The notes under the pieces: model-generated
Database searches by the model: none
What the model was told of the DNA's origin: nothing
Seen by the model: the letters and a program-made list of their open reading frames with translations, nothing else
Translations under genes and position numbers: made by a program
Shown here: piece by piece, positions 44,584-54,408 of the stretch
Numbering within the stretch: position 1 is the first letter of the stretch
Layout: every line of letters begins with the position of its first letter
Source of the DNA: an uncultured Desulfobulbus sp.
Lineage (GTDB): Bacteria; Desulfobacterota; Desulfobulbia; Desulfobulbales; Desulfobulbaceae
Reading direction: 5' to 3'
Length of the DNA: 64,000 bases
Assembly: GCF_963665445.1 (NCBI RefSeq)
Contig: NZ_OY762276.1
Location: 3,962,601 to 4,026,600, forward strand

Positions 44584-45356
44584 GCGATCTCCTCAGCCGG
44601 CAGGACCGGACCATGCTTACAGACATGTCGATAAAGGCCGTCGGCCCCATGCACGGTGCATCCGAGACAGGCGCCAAGCCCACAGGCCATATGCGATTCC
44701 AACGATACTTCGCAGGGGATGGAGGCGTCCTGACAGAGATTGGCCACAGCGCCCATCATCGGCATGGGGCCGCACACATAGACTTTGCCCACAGTGGTCA
44801 GGGACGCAGCAAGGGGGACTGTGACAAAGCCATGGATTCCTAGAGAGCCGTCATCGGTGGCAATATGGACGATACAGCCGTATTGGCCAAACTCATCACC
44901 GAGTTGACGCACATCTGCCGCTGTCTGAGCACCGAGAAAGACATGCAGTGGCGCATGATCGGGGAACTGTCGCTTGGCCTCCTCCACAAGAAAAAGGAGG
45001 GGAGCAATGCCGACGCCACCGCCAACCAAAGCGCCGGCCAGCTCGGGCTGATAGCTAAAGCCCCTCCCCAACGGACCGAGGAGATCAACCAATTCCCCTG
45101 CCTGGAACTCTGCAAGGAGGCGGGTGCCTTTGCCGACAATCTTGATCAACAGGTGCAGGTTGCCATCGCCTGGGCAACGATGAATGGAAAAGGGCCTGCG
45201 CAGCAAAGGGTCAAGGGTGGAGCCGCAGCTTGCCATGACGAATTGGCCGGGCCTTGCCTGGGCAGCTATACGTGGGGCCTGCAGAATGAGTCGAAAATAG
45301 TCTTTCGACAGCTGTTCCTTGGCAACGACAATGGATTTTTCCTGGAATTGAGGCAT
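44571..45356 (-). CDS. pyrK: Dihydroorotate dehydrogenase electron-transfer subunit
   Basis: 261 residues. FAD-binding ferredoxin-reductase fold: [42 protein letters not shown] and [13 protein letters not shown]. The C terminus has the PyrK [2Fe-2S] cysteines, [15 protein letters not shown] and a distal VCKHGP. It passes electrons from the PyrD flavin to NAD+. First gene of the minus-strand operon; the divergent prepilin peptidase starts 66 bases away. Confidence 0.95.
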   Translation of the reverse strand: MPQFQEKSIVVAKEQLSKDYFRLILQAPRIAAQARPGQFVMASCGSTLDPLLRRPFSIHRCPGDGNLHLLIKIVGKGTRLLAEFQAGELVDLLGPLGRGFSYQPELAGALVGGGVGIAPLLFLVEEAKRQFPDHAPLHVFLGAQTAADVRQLGDEFGQYGCIVHIATDDGSLGIHGFVTVPLAASLTTVGKVYVCGPMPMMGAVANLCQDASIPCEVSLESHMACGLGACLGCTVHGADGLYRHVCKHGPVLPAEEIAWNR

Positions 45357-45421
45357 GGAAAACGCTACAACTGTATCATTGAAGTTAAGAAAAATACTTT
45401 ATCAACAAATGGTTAGATAAC

Positions 45422-46204
45422 ATGAACTCGCTCTTGACAGCTATTTCCCTGCTCTTCGGGGCCGTAATTGGTTCCTTTCTCAACGTGGTCATCCTCCGCC
45501 TGCCGAAGGAGGACGCATCCATCGTTTTTCCGGCTTCCCATTGCCCACAATGTGGGCATCAACTCTCCTGGTGGGAAAATATTCCCCTGTTGAGTTATAT
45601 CCTGTTGAAAGGACGGTGCCGAAGTTGCAAGGTGAAAATCTCCTGGCAATATCCCCTGGTCGAGGCCTCCATGGCCTTTTTTTCAGCGCTGCTGTTCCTT
45701 CGTTTCGGGTTGAGCGTCGACTACGGCATCATGTTTCTCTTTTTTGCTGCCCTGCTGGTTATCATATTTATTGACATCCATCACCAAATAATTCCCGATC
45801 TCATCAGCTTGCCGGGGATAGTCATTGGCTTTACGGCCTCCTTTCTCAGCCACCAGGTAACCTGGCAGCAATCCGGGCTCGGCCTGCTCATCGGTGGCGG
45901 CCTGCTCTATCTGATCGCCTTTGGTTATTACTCGCTGACCAAGAGAGACGGTATGGGCGGGGGGGATATCAAACTGCTGGCCATGATCGGCGCCTTTCTT
46001 GGTTGGAAGAGTCTTTTGTATGTGGTCTTTGCGAGTTCCCTTCTGGGCAGCTGCATCGGCATCTTGGCCATGATCAAACAGGGCCGGGGCGGCAAGACCC
46101 GAATTCCCTTTGGTCCGTTTCTCGCCTTTGCCGCCATAACTTGGGTTCTCTTTCAAGAGCAACTGCTCTCCTTGTGGTCTCTGTATATGGGCCTGATGCG
46201 TTAA
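45422..46204 (+). CDS. pilD: Prepilin leader peptidase / N-methyltransferase
   Basis: 260 residues with about seven membrane helices. The N-terminal GSFLNVVILRLP is diagnostic, followed by the zinc-type pairs CPQCGH and CRSC. Catalytic aspartates of the type IV prepilin peptidase lie in IFIDIHHQIIPD and GMGGGDIKLLAMIGAFLGW. It cleaves and N-methylates type IV pilins or type II secretion pseudopilins; substrates are not encoded nearby. Divergent from pyrK, ending 10 bases before the dsr operon terminator. Confidence 0.95.
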   Translation: MNSLLTAISLLFGAVIGSFLNVVILRLPKEDASIVFPASHCPQCGHQLSWWENIPLLSYILLKGRCRSCKVKISWQYPLVEASMAFFSALLFLRFGLSVDYGIMFLFFAALLVIIFIDIHHQIIPDLISLPGIVIGFTASFLSHQVTWQQSGLGLLIGGGLLYLIAFGYYSLTKRDGMGGGDIKLLAMIGAFLGWKSLLYVVFASSLLGSCIGILAMIKQGRGGKTRIPFGPFLAFAAITWVLFQEQLLSLWSLYMGLMR

Positions 46205-46214
46205 ACCCTGAAGG

Positions 46215-46245
46215 CAAAAAAAAACCCCCGAGAAGCTCGGGGGTT
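46215..46245 (-). terminator. Terminator of the dsrMKJOP operon
   Basis: AACCCCCGAG pairs with CTCGGGGGTT. On the minus strand a run of nine T follows. It lies 24 bases after the dsrP stop and also faces pilD on the other strand. Confidence 0.92.
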
Positions 46246-46268
46246 CGATGCATGCGAGAGCCTTGAGG

Positions 46269-47441
46269 TCAGGCCTCGATTTCGTGCTCCACACCGATGG
46301 CAATCTTGTAGAGAATGGTCAGGATGAAAAATCCCGTTGCCCAGATACCGATGGTGATGAACAACTCATTCAGGGTTGGATAGTACTCAACGATCTCGTC
46401 CACCGGGGTGGGAACGAAGCCACCGAGAACGAAACCGATACCCTTATCCAGCCAAAAGGAGACAAAGATGGACAGGCAGCCCATGGCCAGCCAGAAGTCG
46501 CTCTCTTTTCTCGTTTTGGGATTGCAGATAAGAAACATGCCCACGAAGAACAGAACAACGAAGGCCCACATGAAGGGAACAAGGTTGTTATAAATGTGAC
46601 CGTGGTGTTCCAGGCCGAAGAATAGGTACTGCAGCGTATGCTTGTGGCCGGGAATGTCAGAGTAGAACCCAACAAAGAATTCCAGACCGACAAAGAACAT
46701 GTTGGCAATGGCGGCGTAGATGATGATGGTCACCATCTTCTGGATCGCCTCTTTCCCCGCATCGAAGTTGGCCACCCGTTTGAGGATCATCGCCATGACC
46801 ACGATCAGCGCGGGACCGGCGGCAAAGGCCGAGGCCAAAAAGCGCGGAGCGATGATGGCGGAGAGCCAGAAATGGCGACCGGGCAGACCGCAGTAGAGCA
46901 TGGCGGTGACAGTGTGGATCGAGAATGCGAACGGAATGGAGAGATAGACAAAGAAATAAATCCATTTCGGCGGATGGACCTGCTTGCGCTCAGCGGTCAG
47001 GATAACCCACCCGCAAAGTGCGTTGAGCAACAGGTACCCCCAGAGGACGCACATATCCCAAAAGAGCATGGAATGAGGTGTGGGATAGAAAAGGACATTC
47101 AGGCCACGCAATGGCTGACCGAGGTCGGCCATGATGAACATCAGGCACATCAGCAGCGAAGCAATGGCGAGGAACTCGCCCAGGATAGTTATCCTGCCGA
47201 ATGCTTTGTAATTATGAATGTAATACGGCAAGACCAGCATGACACCTCCCGCGGCCACGCCGACAAGGAAGGTGAACTGGGAAATGTACAGACCCCAGGA
47301 AATGTCGCGGCTCATGCCGGTCAATCCAAGACCGTAAAAGTATTGGCGCAGGTAGCAGACACAGGCCACCGCGATAAAAAAGCCGAGGAAGGCCAGCCAC
47401 ATCCAGTAGTAATTGTTTCCTTTTAATGCTTTTTCAAACAT
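46269..47441 (-). CDS. dsrP: DsrP, membrane quinone-binding subunit (NrfD-like)
   Basis: 390 residues with about ten transmembrane helices, from YYWMWLAFLGFFIAVACVCY to the last helix WATGFFILTILYK. NrfD/PsrC family signatures are seen: WGLYISQFTFLVGVAAGG, RFLASAFAAGPALIV and LDKGIGFVLGGFVPTP. It is the quinone-interacting subunit of the DsrMKJOP complex, linking periplasmic DsrJ/DsrO to the menaquinone pool. Last gene of the operon, 7 bases after dsrO. Confidence 0.96.
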   Translation of the reverse strand: MFEKALKGNNYYWMWLAFLGFFIAVACVCYLRQYFYGLGLTGMSRDISWGLYISQFTFLVGVAAGGVMLVLPYYIHNYKAFGRITILGEFLAIASLLMCLMFIMADLGQPLRGLNVLFYPTPHSMLFWDMCVLWGYLLLNALCGWVILTAERKQVHPPKWIYFFVYLSIPFAFSIHTVTAMLYCGLPGRHFWLSAIIAPRFLASAFAAGPALIVVMAMILKRVANFDAGKEAIQKMVTIIIYAAIANMFFVGLEFFVGFYSDIPGHKHTLQYLFFGLEHHGHIYNNLVPFMWAFVVLFFVGMFLICNPKTRKESDFWLAMGCLSIFVSFWLDKGIGFVLGGFVPTPVDEIVEYYPTLNELFITIGIWATGFFILTILYKIAIGVEHEIEA

Positions 47442-47448
47442 GGCGGCC

Positions 47449-48282
47449 TCACACGATGTAGAAGACTGAAGGTAAGGTACCGAGAGAAGGATTCCGCTGA
47501 ATGGTGTGGTTCTCTTTCAGGATTTTCCGAATCTCGGAGTTAGGGTCATTCAGATTGCCAAAGACCATCGCCTTGCTTTCTCCACAAGCCTCGACACAGG
47601 CGGGTAACTGGCCCTTCTCGACACGTTCCGAACAGAACGTGCACTTCTCGACTACACCGCGCATGCGTGAAGGGAAATCAACATTAAGTTCCTTGATGAA
47701 CGGACGGGGGTCGCGCCAGTTGAACGAGCGGCTGCCGTAGGGGCAGGCAGCCATACAGAAGCGACATCCGATACAGCGGTGATAATCCATCACCACCAGA
47801 CCATCTTTGGTGCGGAAGGTTGCCTGGGTCGGGCAGGCCCGCACACAGGGCGGATTGTCACAATGGTTGCACATAATGGGCAACTGATGATTTTCCGTGG
47901 CCTCGTCACGATAGAGGCTGGGGTTCTCGGGAAAGGCGTTCTCATAGTTGGTCATCCAGACCCATTTGATTTCGTCTTTCTTGTCCGGAAACTGGGGGAT
48001 GTTATGGGTTTTGATGCAGGCATTGACGATTTTTTCGCCAAGACTTGGATCTTCCTGAATTTTTCTCAGATCGATTACCAGACCGTACCGGTTGACATTC
48101 GGATCGGCGGGTGCGCTGTGAGCCGCCGGTGCGGCAGCATGTTCTGCACCATGTCCACCTTCGGTGGAGGCATGCGCAACATTGACCCCTGCAACCAGGC
48201 GATCAACAACTGCAGTTCCTCCAAGGCCAGCCAGCGTGGAAATACCGGCTACCTTGAGGAAATTTCTTCTATTTGTGTCCAT
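47449..48282 (-). CDS. dsrO: DsrO, periplasmic iron-sulfur subunit
   Basis: 277 residues. The N terminus MDTNRRNFLKVAGISTLAG is a twin-arginine (Tat) signal, so the folded protein is exported. Ferredoxin-type cysteine runs follow: CNHCDNPPCVRACP, CIGCRFCMAACPYGS, and CTFCSERVEKGQLPACVEAC, with a CCT-like fourth set, giving up to four [4Fe-4S] clusters. It carries electrons between DsrJ and DsrP in the complex that serves dissimilatory sulfite reduction. Spacing to dsrJ is 22 bases. Confidence 0.96.
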   Translation of the reverse strand: MDTNRRNFLKVAGISTLAGLGGTAVVDRLVAGVNVAHASTEGGHGAEHAAAPAAHSAPADPNVNRYGLVIDLRKIQEDPSLGEKIVNACIKTHNIPQFPDKKDEIKWVWMTNYENAFPENPSLYRDEATENHQLPIMCNHCDNPPCVRACPTQATFRTKDGLVVMDYHRCIGCRFCMAACPYGSRSFNWRDPRPFIKELNVDFPSRMRGVVEKCTFCSERVEKGQLPACVEACGESKAMVFGNLNDPNSEIRKILKENHTIQRNPSLGTLPSVFYIV

Positions 48283-48304
48283 CTGTCTATCTCCTCCTTA
48301 GCCT

Positions 48305-48676
48305 TCACTCAACAGGAGCCAGGTGGCAATCCCAGCAGTATGGTTTAACCGAGGCATAATCGTGACACGTATCGCAGAATTTTTTCTTGCTGGTGTGGCA
48401 CTTCATGCAGTTGAGCATCAAGCTCTTCGGATATTGCTTGCCTTCAATTTCCATGGTGCTCCGGTCGCCGGTTCGAATAACCTCGTCACGCCACTGGTTG
48501 AGCAGTTGCATGTGCTTTGCTCGAATCTCGGCCGCAGGCAGCACACAGGTTTTGACATCCTTGGGCAACTCGGGTTTGGGCACGTTGCCAGCGGTGCCGC
48601 GGTTGTACCAGATGGGTATTGTAATGAACAGGACGAAAATGATCAGTCCCGGGATTATTTTACCGCTATCATACAT
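48305..48676 (-). CDS. dsrJ: DsrJ, triheme cytochrome c subunit
   Basis: 123 residues. One N-terminal hydrophobic segment (GLIIFVLFITIPIW) acts as signal anchor. Three heme c motifs, CMKCH, CDTCH and CWDCH, lie in the C-terminal half, the set expected for DsrJ, in which one heme has unusual His/Cys ligation. Upstream cysteine in KTCVLP could be that ligand. Periplasmic, membrane-anchored. Length fits the family. Confidence 0.95.
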   Translation of the reverse strand: MYDSGKIIPGLIIFVLFITIPIWYNRGTAGNVPKPELPKDVKTCVLPAAEIRAKHMQLLNQWRDEVIRTGDRSTMEIEGKQYPKSLMLNCMKCHTSKKKFCDTCHDYASVKPYCWDCHLAPVE

Positions 48677-48703
48677 AGCTCTTCCTCCATTCCTGCCGGT
48701 CTA

Positions 48704-50335
48704 TTAAACCAAGGTCCTGAGCCCTTCGGTCAGGTCTTGTCGTTGTTCACCTTCAATCACCAAAGCGTTGCCGACAAGCTCACTCAAACCGGCGACCTGC
48801 ACTTCGGGCACCCAGTAATTCATGAGGGTCGTCAGGGTTGCCCTGTCAATCGCACAAACGCAGGCCAGTGTGTTGACGTCATGTTTGTCATGGACGTATT
48901 TCACGGCATTGGCCCGGGGCAGACCGGAACGCATACGGAGTTCCATGATCTCATCCGTGTTGAGAGCGGTACCTGATCCACAGCAAAAGGTTTTCTCGCG
49001 GATGGTGTTGTCCGGCATCTCATACCATTTGTCGACAACGGCATCGAGGACAGCTCGTGGTTCTTCGATAAGTCCCATGGCCCTGGCCGGGTTGCAGGAA
49101 TCGTGAAAGGTTGCCTTGACATGGGCGTTGCGGCTCTTGTCGAGGTTGAGTTTGCCGTTCTTGATCAGGTCGGCGGTAAACTCGGAGATGTGGACCATCT
49201 TGGTGGCAGCGGCATTGTCGAAAACCGTTCCGGTGAGCGGAGAACGCGGCACCTCAAGGAAGTCAGCCGGACCGTTCATGGTACTCATATACTGATGAAC
49301 AACACGCCACATGTGACCGCACTCACCACCAAGGATCCAGCGAACCCCCAGGCGCTTGGCCTCGGCATACATCTTGCCGTTAAGTTTCTTCATCATCTCG
49401 TTAGAGGTGAAGAGACCGAAGTTACCACCTTCGGAGGCATAGGTCGACCAGGTGTAATCCAGACCGATGGCCTCGAACAGCAACAGGTAACCCATACAGG
49501 TGAAAATGCCGGGCTCGGCGAAGACGTCGGCTGACGGGGTGATGAACAGGACCTCGGCCCCCTTGCGGTTGAAGGTCGGGTTGACCTTGACACCGGTCAG
49601 GTTCTCGATATCCTCACAGAGGAACTCGACATTGCCTTTGAACGCCTGAGGCGTGAGGCCCATATGGTTACCGGTCCGGTTGGAGTTGGCGACCGGCTCC
49701 ATACACCAGTTGATGCCGATACCGACCAGATGCAGCAACTCACGCAGCATCATGGTGATCTCCGCGGTGTCGATACCGTAGGGGCAGAAAACCGAACAGC
49801 GGCGACACTCTGTACACTGATAGGCGTACATGAACCACTCTTTGAGTACGCCCACGGTCATCTCGCGACCGCCGATCATCCGGCCTAAAATCTTACCGGC
49901 GCGGGTGAAATTCTGCCGGTATACCGAGCGCAGCAACTCTGCGCGCAAAACCGGCATATTCTTGGGATCACCGGTGCCGAGGAAGAAGTGGCACTTGTCG
50001 GCGCATGCACCGCAACGGACACAGCAATCCATAAAAATTTTCAATGAGCGGAAACGATCGAGACGATCCGCAATGCCCTGGATAATGATTTCTTTCCAGT
50101 TTTCAGGAAGTTTCCAATCATCGTCCTCGGGGCTCCATTCACGGGCATTGGGGAAGCTGACGCCTTTCTGACGATCAAGATACTTTTGAATTTCAGGTTT
50201 CGTCGTGTAGGCGTAATTCCCTGGCTTAAATACGACCGGGACATCCATCCAATTCTTAGTTGGAATGGAGCCTGTCATCAGCGAAGGTCCCTCGGCAACA
50301 CTTCGTGCCAACACATCTACCTTTACTACTGCCAT
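48704..50335 (-). CDS. dsrK: DsrK, cytoplasmic HdrD-like iron-sulfur subunit
   Basis: 543 residues. Two [4Fe-4S] ferredoxin motifs, CVRCGACADKCHFFLG and CTECRRCSVFCPYG, are followed by the CCG-type catalytic domain (HDSCNPARAMG, FCCGSGTALNTDE), as in heterodisulfide reductase HdrD. DsrK is the catalytic cytoplasmic subunit and reduces the DsrC trisulfide or disulfide. dsrC is not in this window. It lies 34 bases after dsrM and 27 bases before dsrJ. No damage seen. Confidence 0.97.
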   Translation of the reverse strand: MAVVKVDVLARSVAEGPSLMTGSIPTKNWMDVPVVFKPGNYAYTTKPEIQKYLDRQKGVSFPNAREWSPEDDDWKLPENWKEIIIQGIADRLDRFRSLKIFMDCCVRCGACADKCHFFLGTGDPKNMPVLRAELLRSVYRQNFTRAGKILGRMIGGREMTVGVLKEWFMYAYQCTECRRCSVFCPYGIDTAEITMMLRELLHLVGIGINWCMEPVANSNRTGNHMGLTPQAFKGNVEFLCEDIENLTGVKVNPTFNRKGAEVLFITPSADVFAEPGIFTCMGYLLLFEAIGLDYTWSTYASEGGNFGLFTSNEMMKKLNGKMYAEAKRLGVRWILGGECGHMWRVVHQYMSTMNGPADFLEVPRSPLTGTVFDNAAATKMVHISEFTADLIKNGKLNLDKSRNAHVKATFHDSCNPARAMGLIEEPRAVLDAVVDKWYEMPDNTIREKTFCCGSGTALNTDEIMELRMRSGLPRANAVKYVHDKHDVNTLACVCAIDRATLTTLMNYWVPEVQVAGLSELVGNALVIEGEQRQDLTEGLRTLV

Positions 50336-50369
50336 TGCTCTATCCTTATACTCTTGAGGTTATCCAGCG

Positions 50370-51389
50370 TTAGTCATTAGCCTTTGGCGGCAACTCTTTC
50401 TCAACGGGAATGCCCTGCTCAATCATATCCTCACGGAACTCATCCTCGTAGCCGGCATAGGAATGCGGTTTGATGTCCGGGTTCCAGGGGTTGATGTGGC
50501 GAACCATTCTGTTATTGTTTGCCAGATTTCGGGTCGGGCTGAGGAAGACGCCGCCCATATGCATGAGCTTGCTGAAAGGAAAGTAGGCAAGCAGTGTGCA
50601 GACTAAGAAGAGATGCGCATAGAACAGGGCGCTGATATCGGCGACGATGGTCGGTGAGAAGGTGACCAAGCCGAAGGCTAACTGCTTGATGGCGTTGATA
50701 TCGACATCGGTACGTACAAAGAAACGCATGAGGATACCGGTGAAGGCGATACCTAAAATCAAGAACAGCGGGAAATAATCGTTGAGCAGTGAGATGTAGC
50801 GAACCTGGGGATTGAAGAAGCGACGACCAAGCAGGAACATCAGGGCGAGAATGATGGTGACATCAGTGGTGTACATGGTCGGTGCCCCGATCTGCAGCAG
50901 TGAATCCGCAGTTTCGGTGAGGGCAACGATTCCAGGGACCGGATCCAGGAACAGGCGCATGTGACGAATGACGATCACCAGGAAACTGTAATGGAACATG
51001 ATGCCGAACAGCCACAGCCATTTGCTGGACTCATAAGTCAGCTTCGGCCCCGGGTACACGGTGGCCTTGGTGTTGCGCCACAGGGAGCGGAACAGAAAAA
51101 TTTCCAGGAACATTCGGGCAACAACCTGTCCGGTGTTGACCGGCGCCTCCAGCTTGTCGTACTTGATCCAGGGCATGGTGTAGCCCTGACCGCACGTGGT
51201 TGGAATTCTGAACGGTACCGGCGATTTGGCCCAATGGATGACCCTGTAACAAAAACCGCCTAAGAACAGCGCCATAGCGAGATACGGAACGACAACACCA
51301 AAGAGGTATTGCATTCCCGGTATCTGCACCAGTATCAGCGCAATCAACACCAGGGCAATTACTGCCGCCAAAGGGAAGGCGTACTTCAT
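50370..51389 (-). CDS. dsrM: DsrM, membrane diheme cytochrome b subunit
   Basis: 339 residues with about six membrane helices, from AAVIALVLIALILVQIPG to the helix before the cytoplasmic C terminus. NarI-like segments include WLFGIMFHYSFLVIVIRHMR (histidines for heme b) and ALFYAHLFLVCTLLAYFPFSKLMHMGG. It exchanges electrons with the quinone pool and with DsrK. First gene of dsrMKJOP; the RsbRD-like gene lies 123 bases upstream. Confidence 0.97.
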   Translation of the reverse strand: MKYAFPLAAVIALVLIALILVQIPGMQYLFGVVVPYLAMALFLGGFCYRVIHWAKSPVPFRIPTTCGQGYTMPWIKYDKLEAPVNTGQVVARMFLEIFLFRSLWRNTKATVYPGPKLTYESSKWLWLFGIMFHYSFLVIVIRHMRLFLDPVPGIVALTETADSLLQIGAPTMYTTDVTIILALMFLLGRRFFNPQVRYISLLNDYFPLFLILGIAFTGILMRFFVRTDVDINAIKQLAFGLVTFSPTIVADISALFYAHLFLVCTLLAYFPFSKLMHMGGVFLSPTRNLANNNRMVRHINPWNPDIKPHSYAGYEDEFREDMIEQGIPVEKELPPKAND

Positions 51390-51512
51390 CGATCACTCCT
51401 TCGCATTCGAGTTAAACAATAACTTTTCAAAAAGTTACGATAAAAAGCCGGAATCACTTCAGGGACGTCCCGGAAGCTATCCGACGGTCACACACGCTCA
51501 GTTCCCGGTACT

Positions 51513-52037
51513 CTACTCAGCCTTTTCCTGCTCCTGCTTCATCAGGGCAGACGGACATGCCGCGTCCGTCAAAATCGAGCGGCCGCTCTTCAGTTCAGCA
51601 ATCCGGTTGCGGTACAACTGCTCCCGGCATTCGCTGTAGATATCAAAAGCAGCCAAGGCAATGCGATCAATCTCACAATCCAGGTGATCAAGGTTCCCCA
51701 ACAGTGCCTGCGTGGCCTTGTCCTTGGAGAGAACCTGTTTGATCACCCACTTCAGCTCCAGAAACGGTGCAACAGCCTGTCCCGGCGTGAACTCCTGCAC
51801 CGCCCTGATGCGAACCACCTGATCCAGTGGTTTGCTATAGGCATCTGCTCCCTGCCCCTCGACGAGCGCTTCGAAGAGCCCGGTCAGCCCCATGGAAATG
51901 TTGGCACCCACGGGATTGGCAAAGGGATCGGTGGCCTTTTTAAAGAAGCCCGGCGAGGTGTAGCTATCCAGCGTTCGCTCGATCCATAACGCGAGAATTT
52001 CCTTCTTCTTTCCGCCCAGCGCTTCTTTGAGTTCCAT
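51513..52037 (-). CDS. RsbRD N-terminal domain protein associated with dsrMKJOP
   Basis: 174 residues, soluble and mostly helical, with ILALWIERTLDSY and FKKATDPFANPVGANIS, a pattern that places it in the RsbRD N-terminal (globin-like) domain family. A gene of this kind sits immediately upstream of dsrMKJOP in many sulfate reducers. The usual STAS output domain is absent. In RsbR proteins this domain is sensory; here it may regulate the operon or the complex, which is inference. Likely cotranscribed with dsrM, although the 123-base gap could hold another promoter. Confidence 0.8.
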   Translation of the reverse strand: MELKEALGGKKKEILALWIERTLDSYTSPGFFKKATDPFANPVGANISMGLTGLFEALVEGQGADAYSKPLDQVVRIRAVQEFTPGQAVAPFLELKWVIKQVLSKDKATQALLGNLDHLDCEIDRIALAAFDIYSECREQLYRNRIAELKSGRSILTDAACPSALMKQEQEKAE

Positions 52038-52199
52038 GGTCGATAAATATTAGTCGCCCCTGTTTTTATCTGATTGATTTGCCAGGGCGACGAGCACAAT
52101 TCTTTCAGTATATCAAACATCTCTCACCCATGAAAAATGAATGAGGATTCATGCACCGATTGCTCTATCATGATTACTGATTTGTTTCAAGATAAAAAT

Positions 52200-54344
52200 T
52201 TATGGGACCGGCACAGCTTTGGAGGGCAATGGTCCCCCACCTTTAAGGAGATACAACGCAAGCTGCACATAGGGATCAGTGGTGGCCAGTTGATCCAGCT
52301 TCTTCTCCTCTTTCAGGGGAGCGCCATCGTCTTCGGTCTCCGGCAGCAAGCCAGCTGCCTTGGCATCCTTGCGGGTTTCTTCCAGCTCCTGCCGCTCTTG
52401 CCACATCGAATTCCAATTCAAGCTCACCTTGGTTTGCTTGGAGCGGATCCTGGCCTTTTCCGTTTCTTTCTTGATCTTCATGAACGTGTCACTGTTGTCC
52501 ACCCAGCGTTTTCCTTCCTTGATGGCCTGAGCCCTGTTCAGCCGTTCTCCCTGCCAGTGCTCGAAGTCAATCGCGTTGACCTGATCCCAGGGAAGCGAAT
52601 AATCCATATATTTTTCCCCTGTTTCCAGATAATCGAACATCGAAGGGACTTCGAGATCCGGTTCGACGCCCTTATACTGGGTGGAACCGCCGTTCACCCG
52701 GTAAAATTTCTGGATTGTCAATTTCAAAGCCCCCAGGTCCTCATAGCGCTGGAGTTGAAACAGCGGCAGGTTGCGATTGAGATCCATCATCGCTTGCACC
52801 GTCCCCTTGCCGTGGGTATGGACGCCACCGATGACGAAGGCCCTCCCGTAATCCTGCAAAGCCGCCGCCAGAATTTCCGATGCGGAGGCGCTGAACTGAT
52901 TGACCAGCACAATCAAGTCGCCCTTATATTCGATGCCCGGATCCTCATCCTCCAGGACACGGATGGAACCGTGGGAGTCCTTGACCTGAACCACCGGCCC
53001 ACCTGGAAGAAAGAGCCCGGAGATCTGTACCGCATCCGTCAGCGCACCGCCGCCGTTGTTGCGCAGGTCGATAATCAGGCCGTTGATCTTTTGTTTTTTC
53101 AACTTCGCAACTTCTGCTGCAGTATCATCGGTCACGTTGCGCGCCTCCCTGCCATCGCTTTGCGCGCTGAAATCGCGATAGAAGCTGGGTATCCGCAGGT
53201 AGCCGAATTTCTTGTCCCCAATATTGAAAACTGCTGATTTTACATATGTTTCCTCAATTTTCACCACATCACGGATGATAGGCACCACCAGTTTGCTGCC
53301 GTCCGGTTTCTGCACGGTGAGGCGGACTTCCGTCCCCTTGGGACCACGGATGTACCCCACTGCCTCGCGGATACGCATCTCCGAGATATCGACTGGTTCG
53401 CCATCCTTTTCGCCAACGGCAAGGATGGTGTCTTCCGCCTGGAGTTGCCCCTGTTTTTCCGCCGCACTGCCAGGAATGATGCGCACCACCTTGATCAAGC
53501 CATCGTCTTCACGCAAAAGGGCTCCAATTCCCTCCAGAGATCCGCTCATCTGGATATCGAAATCTTCCTTGGAGGTCGGGGCCATGTAATCGCTGTGCGG
53601 ATCGTAGGCACGGGTGACGGCATCAAAGTAGCGATCATAGTGATCCTGGCGGGTCTGCTGCAGCAGCCGATTCAACGAACGGTGGGTGCTCTCCCGAACC
53701 TTTTTCACCGCCTCCTGTATTTCCAGCGGATGCAGTTTCGGGTCGACTGTCTTTGTTAAGTCCTTGCCATTTTTACTTTTCTCTTTGAGGAGATCAAAAT
53801 AGGATTCAAGGACCTGCATCTTCAAACTCAGATGCCAACGCTCCTTGAGCGCTTCCATGCTCTCGGCATATTCGAGTTTTTTGGGCTCGATCTCCAAATA
53901 TTCCTTGGCCACGAAATCAAAACCGCCCTTGAGTAGGGAGTCGACAAATCCGTCAACCATGCGAATCCGGTCATTGAGCAGATCCATGCCGGCATTGGGC
54001 AGCACCACGTTGCCCCTGGCCAGTTCATCATCCACATGGGTTGCAAAGGCACCCAGCTGTTTGACGTCCGCCTGAAGGAGGAAACGTTTGCGCGGGTCGA
54101 GCTGGCGAAGGTAGAGATCAAAGACCTTTTGCGAAAGCTTGTCGTCAAGCGGTTCGTGACTGAAATGCTGCAGCGGCAACTGCTGACTCAAGATAAGGGC
54201 GATCAACTCGTTCCGGTCGGCATCAAAAACTTCCGGCGGGGCCTTCTTGGCGAGGCACCCGCCGGTAAAAGTAAGGAGCACAACAGCACAGGTGAGGACA
54301 ACGCAGTGGGAGCGGTGCAAACATCGCTGACGGAAGGCATTCAT
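52200..54344 (-). CDS. prc: Carboxy-terminal processing protease (Prc/Tsp, S41)
   Basis: 714 residues, close to E. coli Prc. The N terminus is a lipoprotein signal ending FTGGC, so the enzyme is likely anchored. Domains in order: helical N-terminal Tsp domain (DKLSQKVFDLYLRQLDPRKRFLL), PDZ (GIGALLREDDGLIKVVRIIPGSAAEKQG), S41 catalytic core (GLIIDLRNNGGGAL; SASEILAAALQDYGRA with Ser; HTHGKGTVQ with Lys) and a C-terminal Tsp region. It degrades or trims periplasmic proteins from their C termini and is often involved in lipoprotein and cell-wall control. Stand-alone gene upstream of yedF. Confidence 0.95.
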   Translation of the reverse strand: MNAFRQRCLHRSHCVVLTCAVVLLTFTGGCLAKKAPPEVFDADRNELIALILSQQLPLQHFSHEPLDDKLSQKVFDLYLRQLDPRKRFLLQADVKQLGAFATHVDDELARGNVVLPNAGMDLLNDRIRMVDGFVDSLLKGGFDFVAKEYLEIEPKKLEYAESMEALKERWHLSLKMQVLESYFDLLKEKSKNGKDLTKTVDPKLHPLEIQEAVKKVRESTHRSLNRLLQQTRQDHYDRYFDAVTRAYDPHSDYMAPTSKEDFDIQMSGSLEGIGALLREDDGLIKVVRIIPGSAAEKQGQLQAEDTILAVGEKDGEPVDISEMRIREAVGYIRGPKGTEVRLTVQKPDGSKLVVPIIRDVVKIEETYVKSAVFNIGDKKFGYLRIPSFYRDFSAQSDGREARNVTDDTAAEVAKLKKQKINGLIIDLRNNGGGALTDAVQISGLFLPGGPVVQVKDSHGSIRVLEDEDPGIEYKGDLIVLVNQFSASASEILAAALQDYGRAFVIGGVHTHGKGTVQAMMDLNRNLPLFQLQRYEDLGALKLTIQKFYRVNGGSTQYKGVEPDLEVPSMFDYLETGEKYMDYSLPWDQVNAIDFEHWQGERLNRAQAIKEGKRWVDNSDTFMKIKKETEKARIRSKQTKVSLNWNSMWQERQELEETRKDAKAAGLLPETEDDGAPLKEEKKLDQLATTDPYVQLALYLLKGGGPLPSKAVPVP

Positions 54345-54408
54345 AGACGGAGGAGTCCTGGGGGAAGAGGGAAAAAAAGGATGCGGTGCGGCATGAGAAA
54401 CACGGGCG

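Noticed and set aside
52137-53237. 366-codon plus ORF opposite prc
   Set aside because: Antisense shadow; the minus strand encodes a complete Prc protease with its catalytic Ser and Lys.
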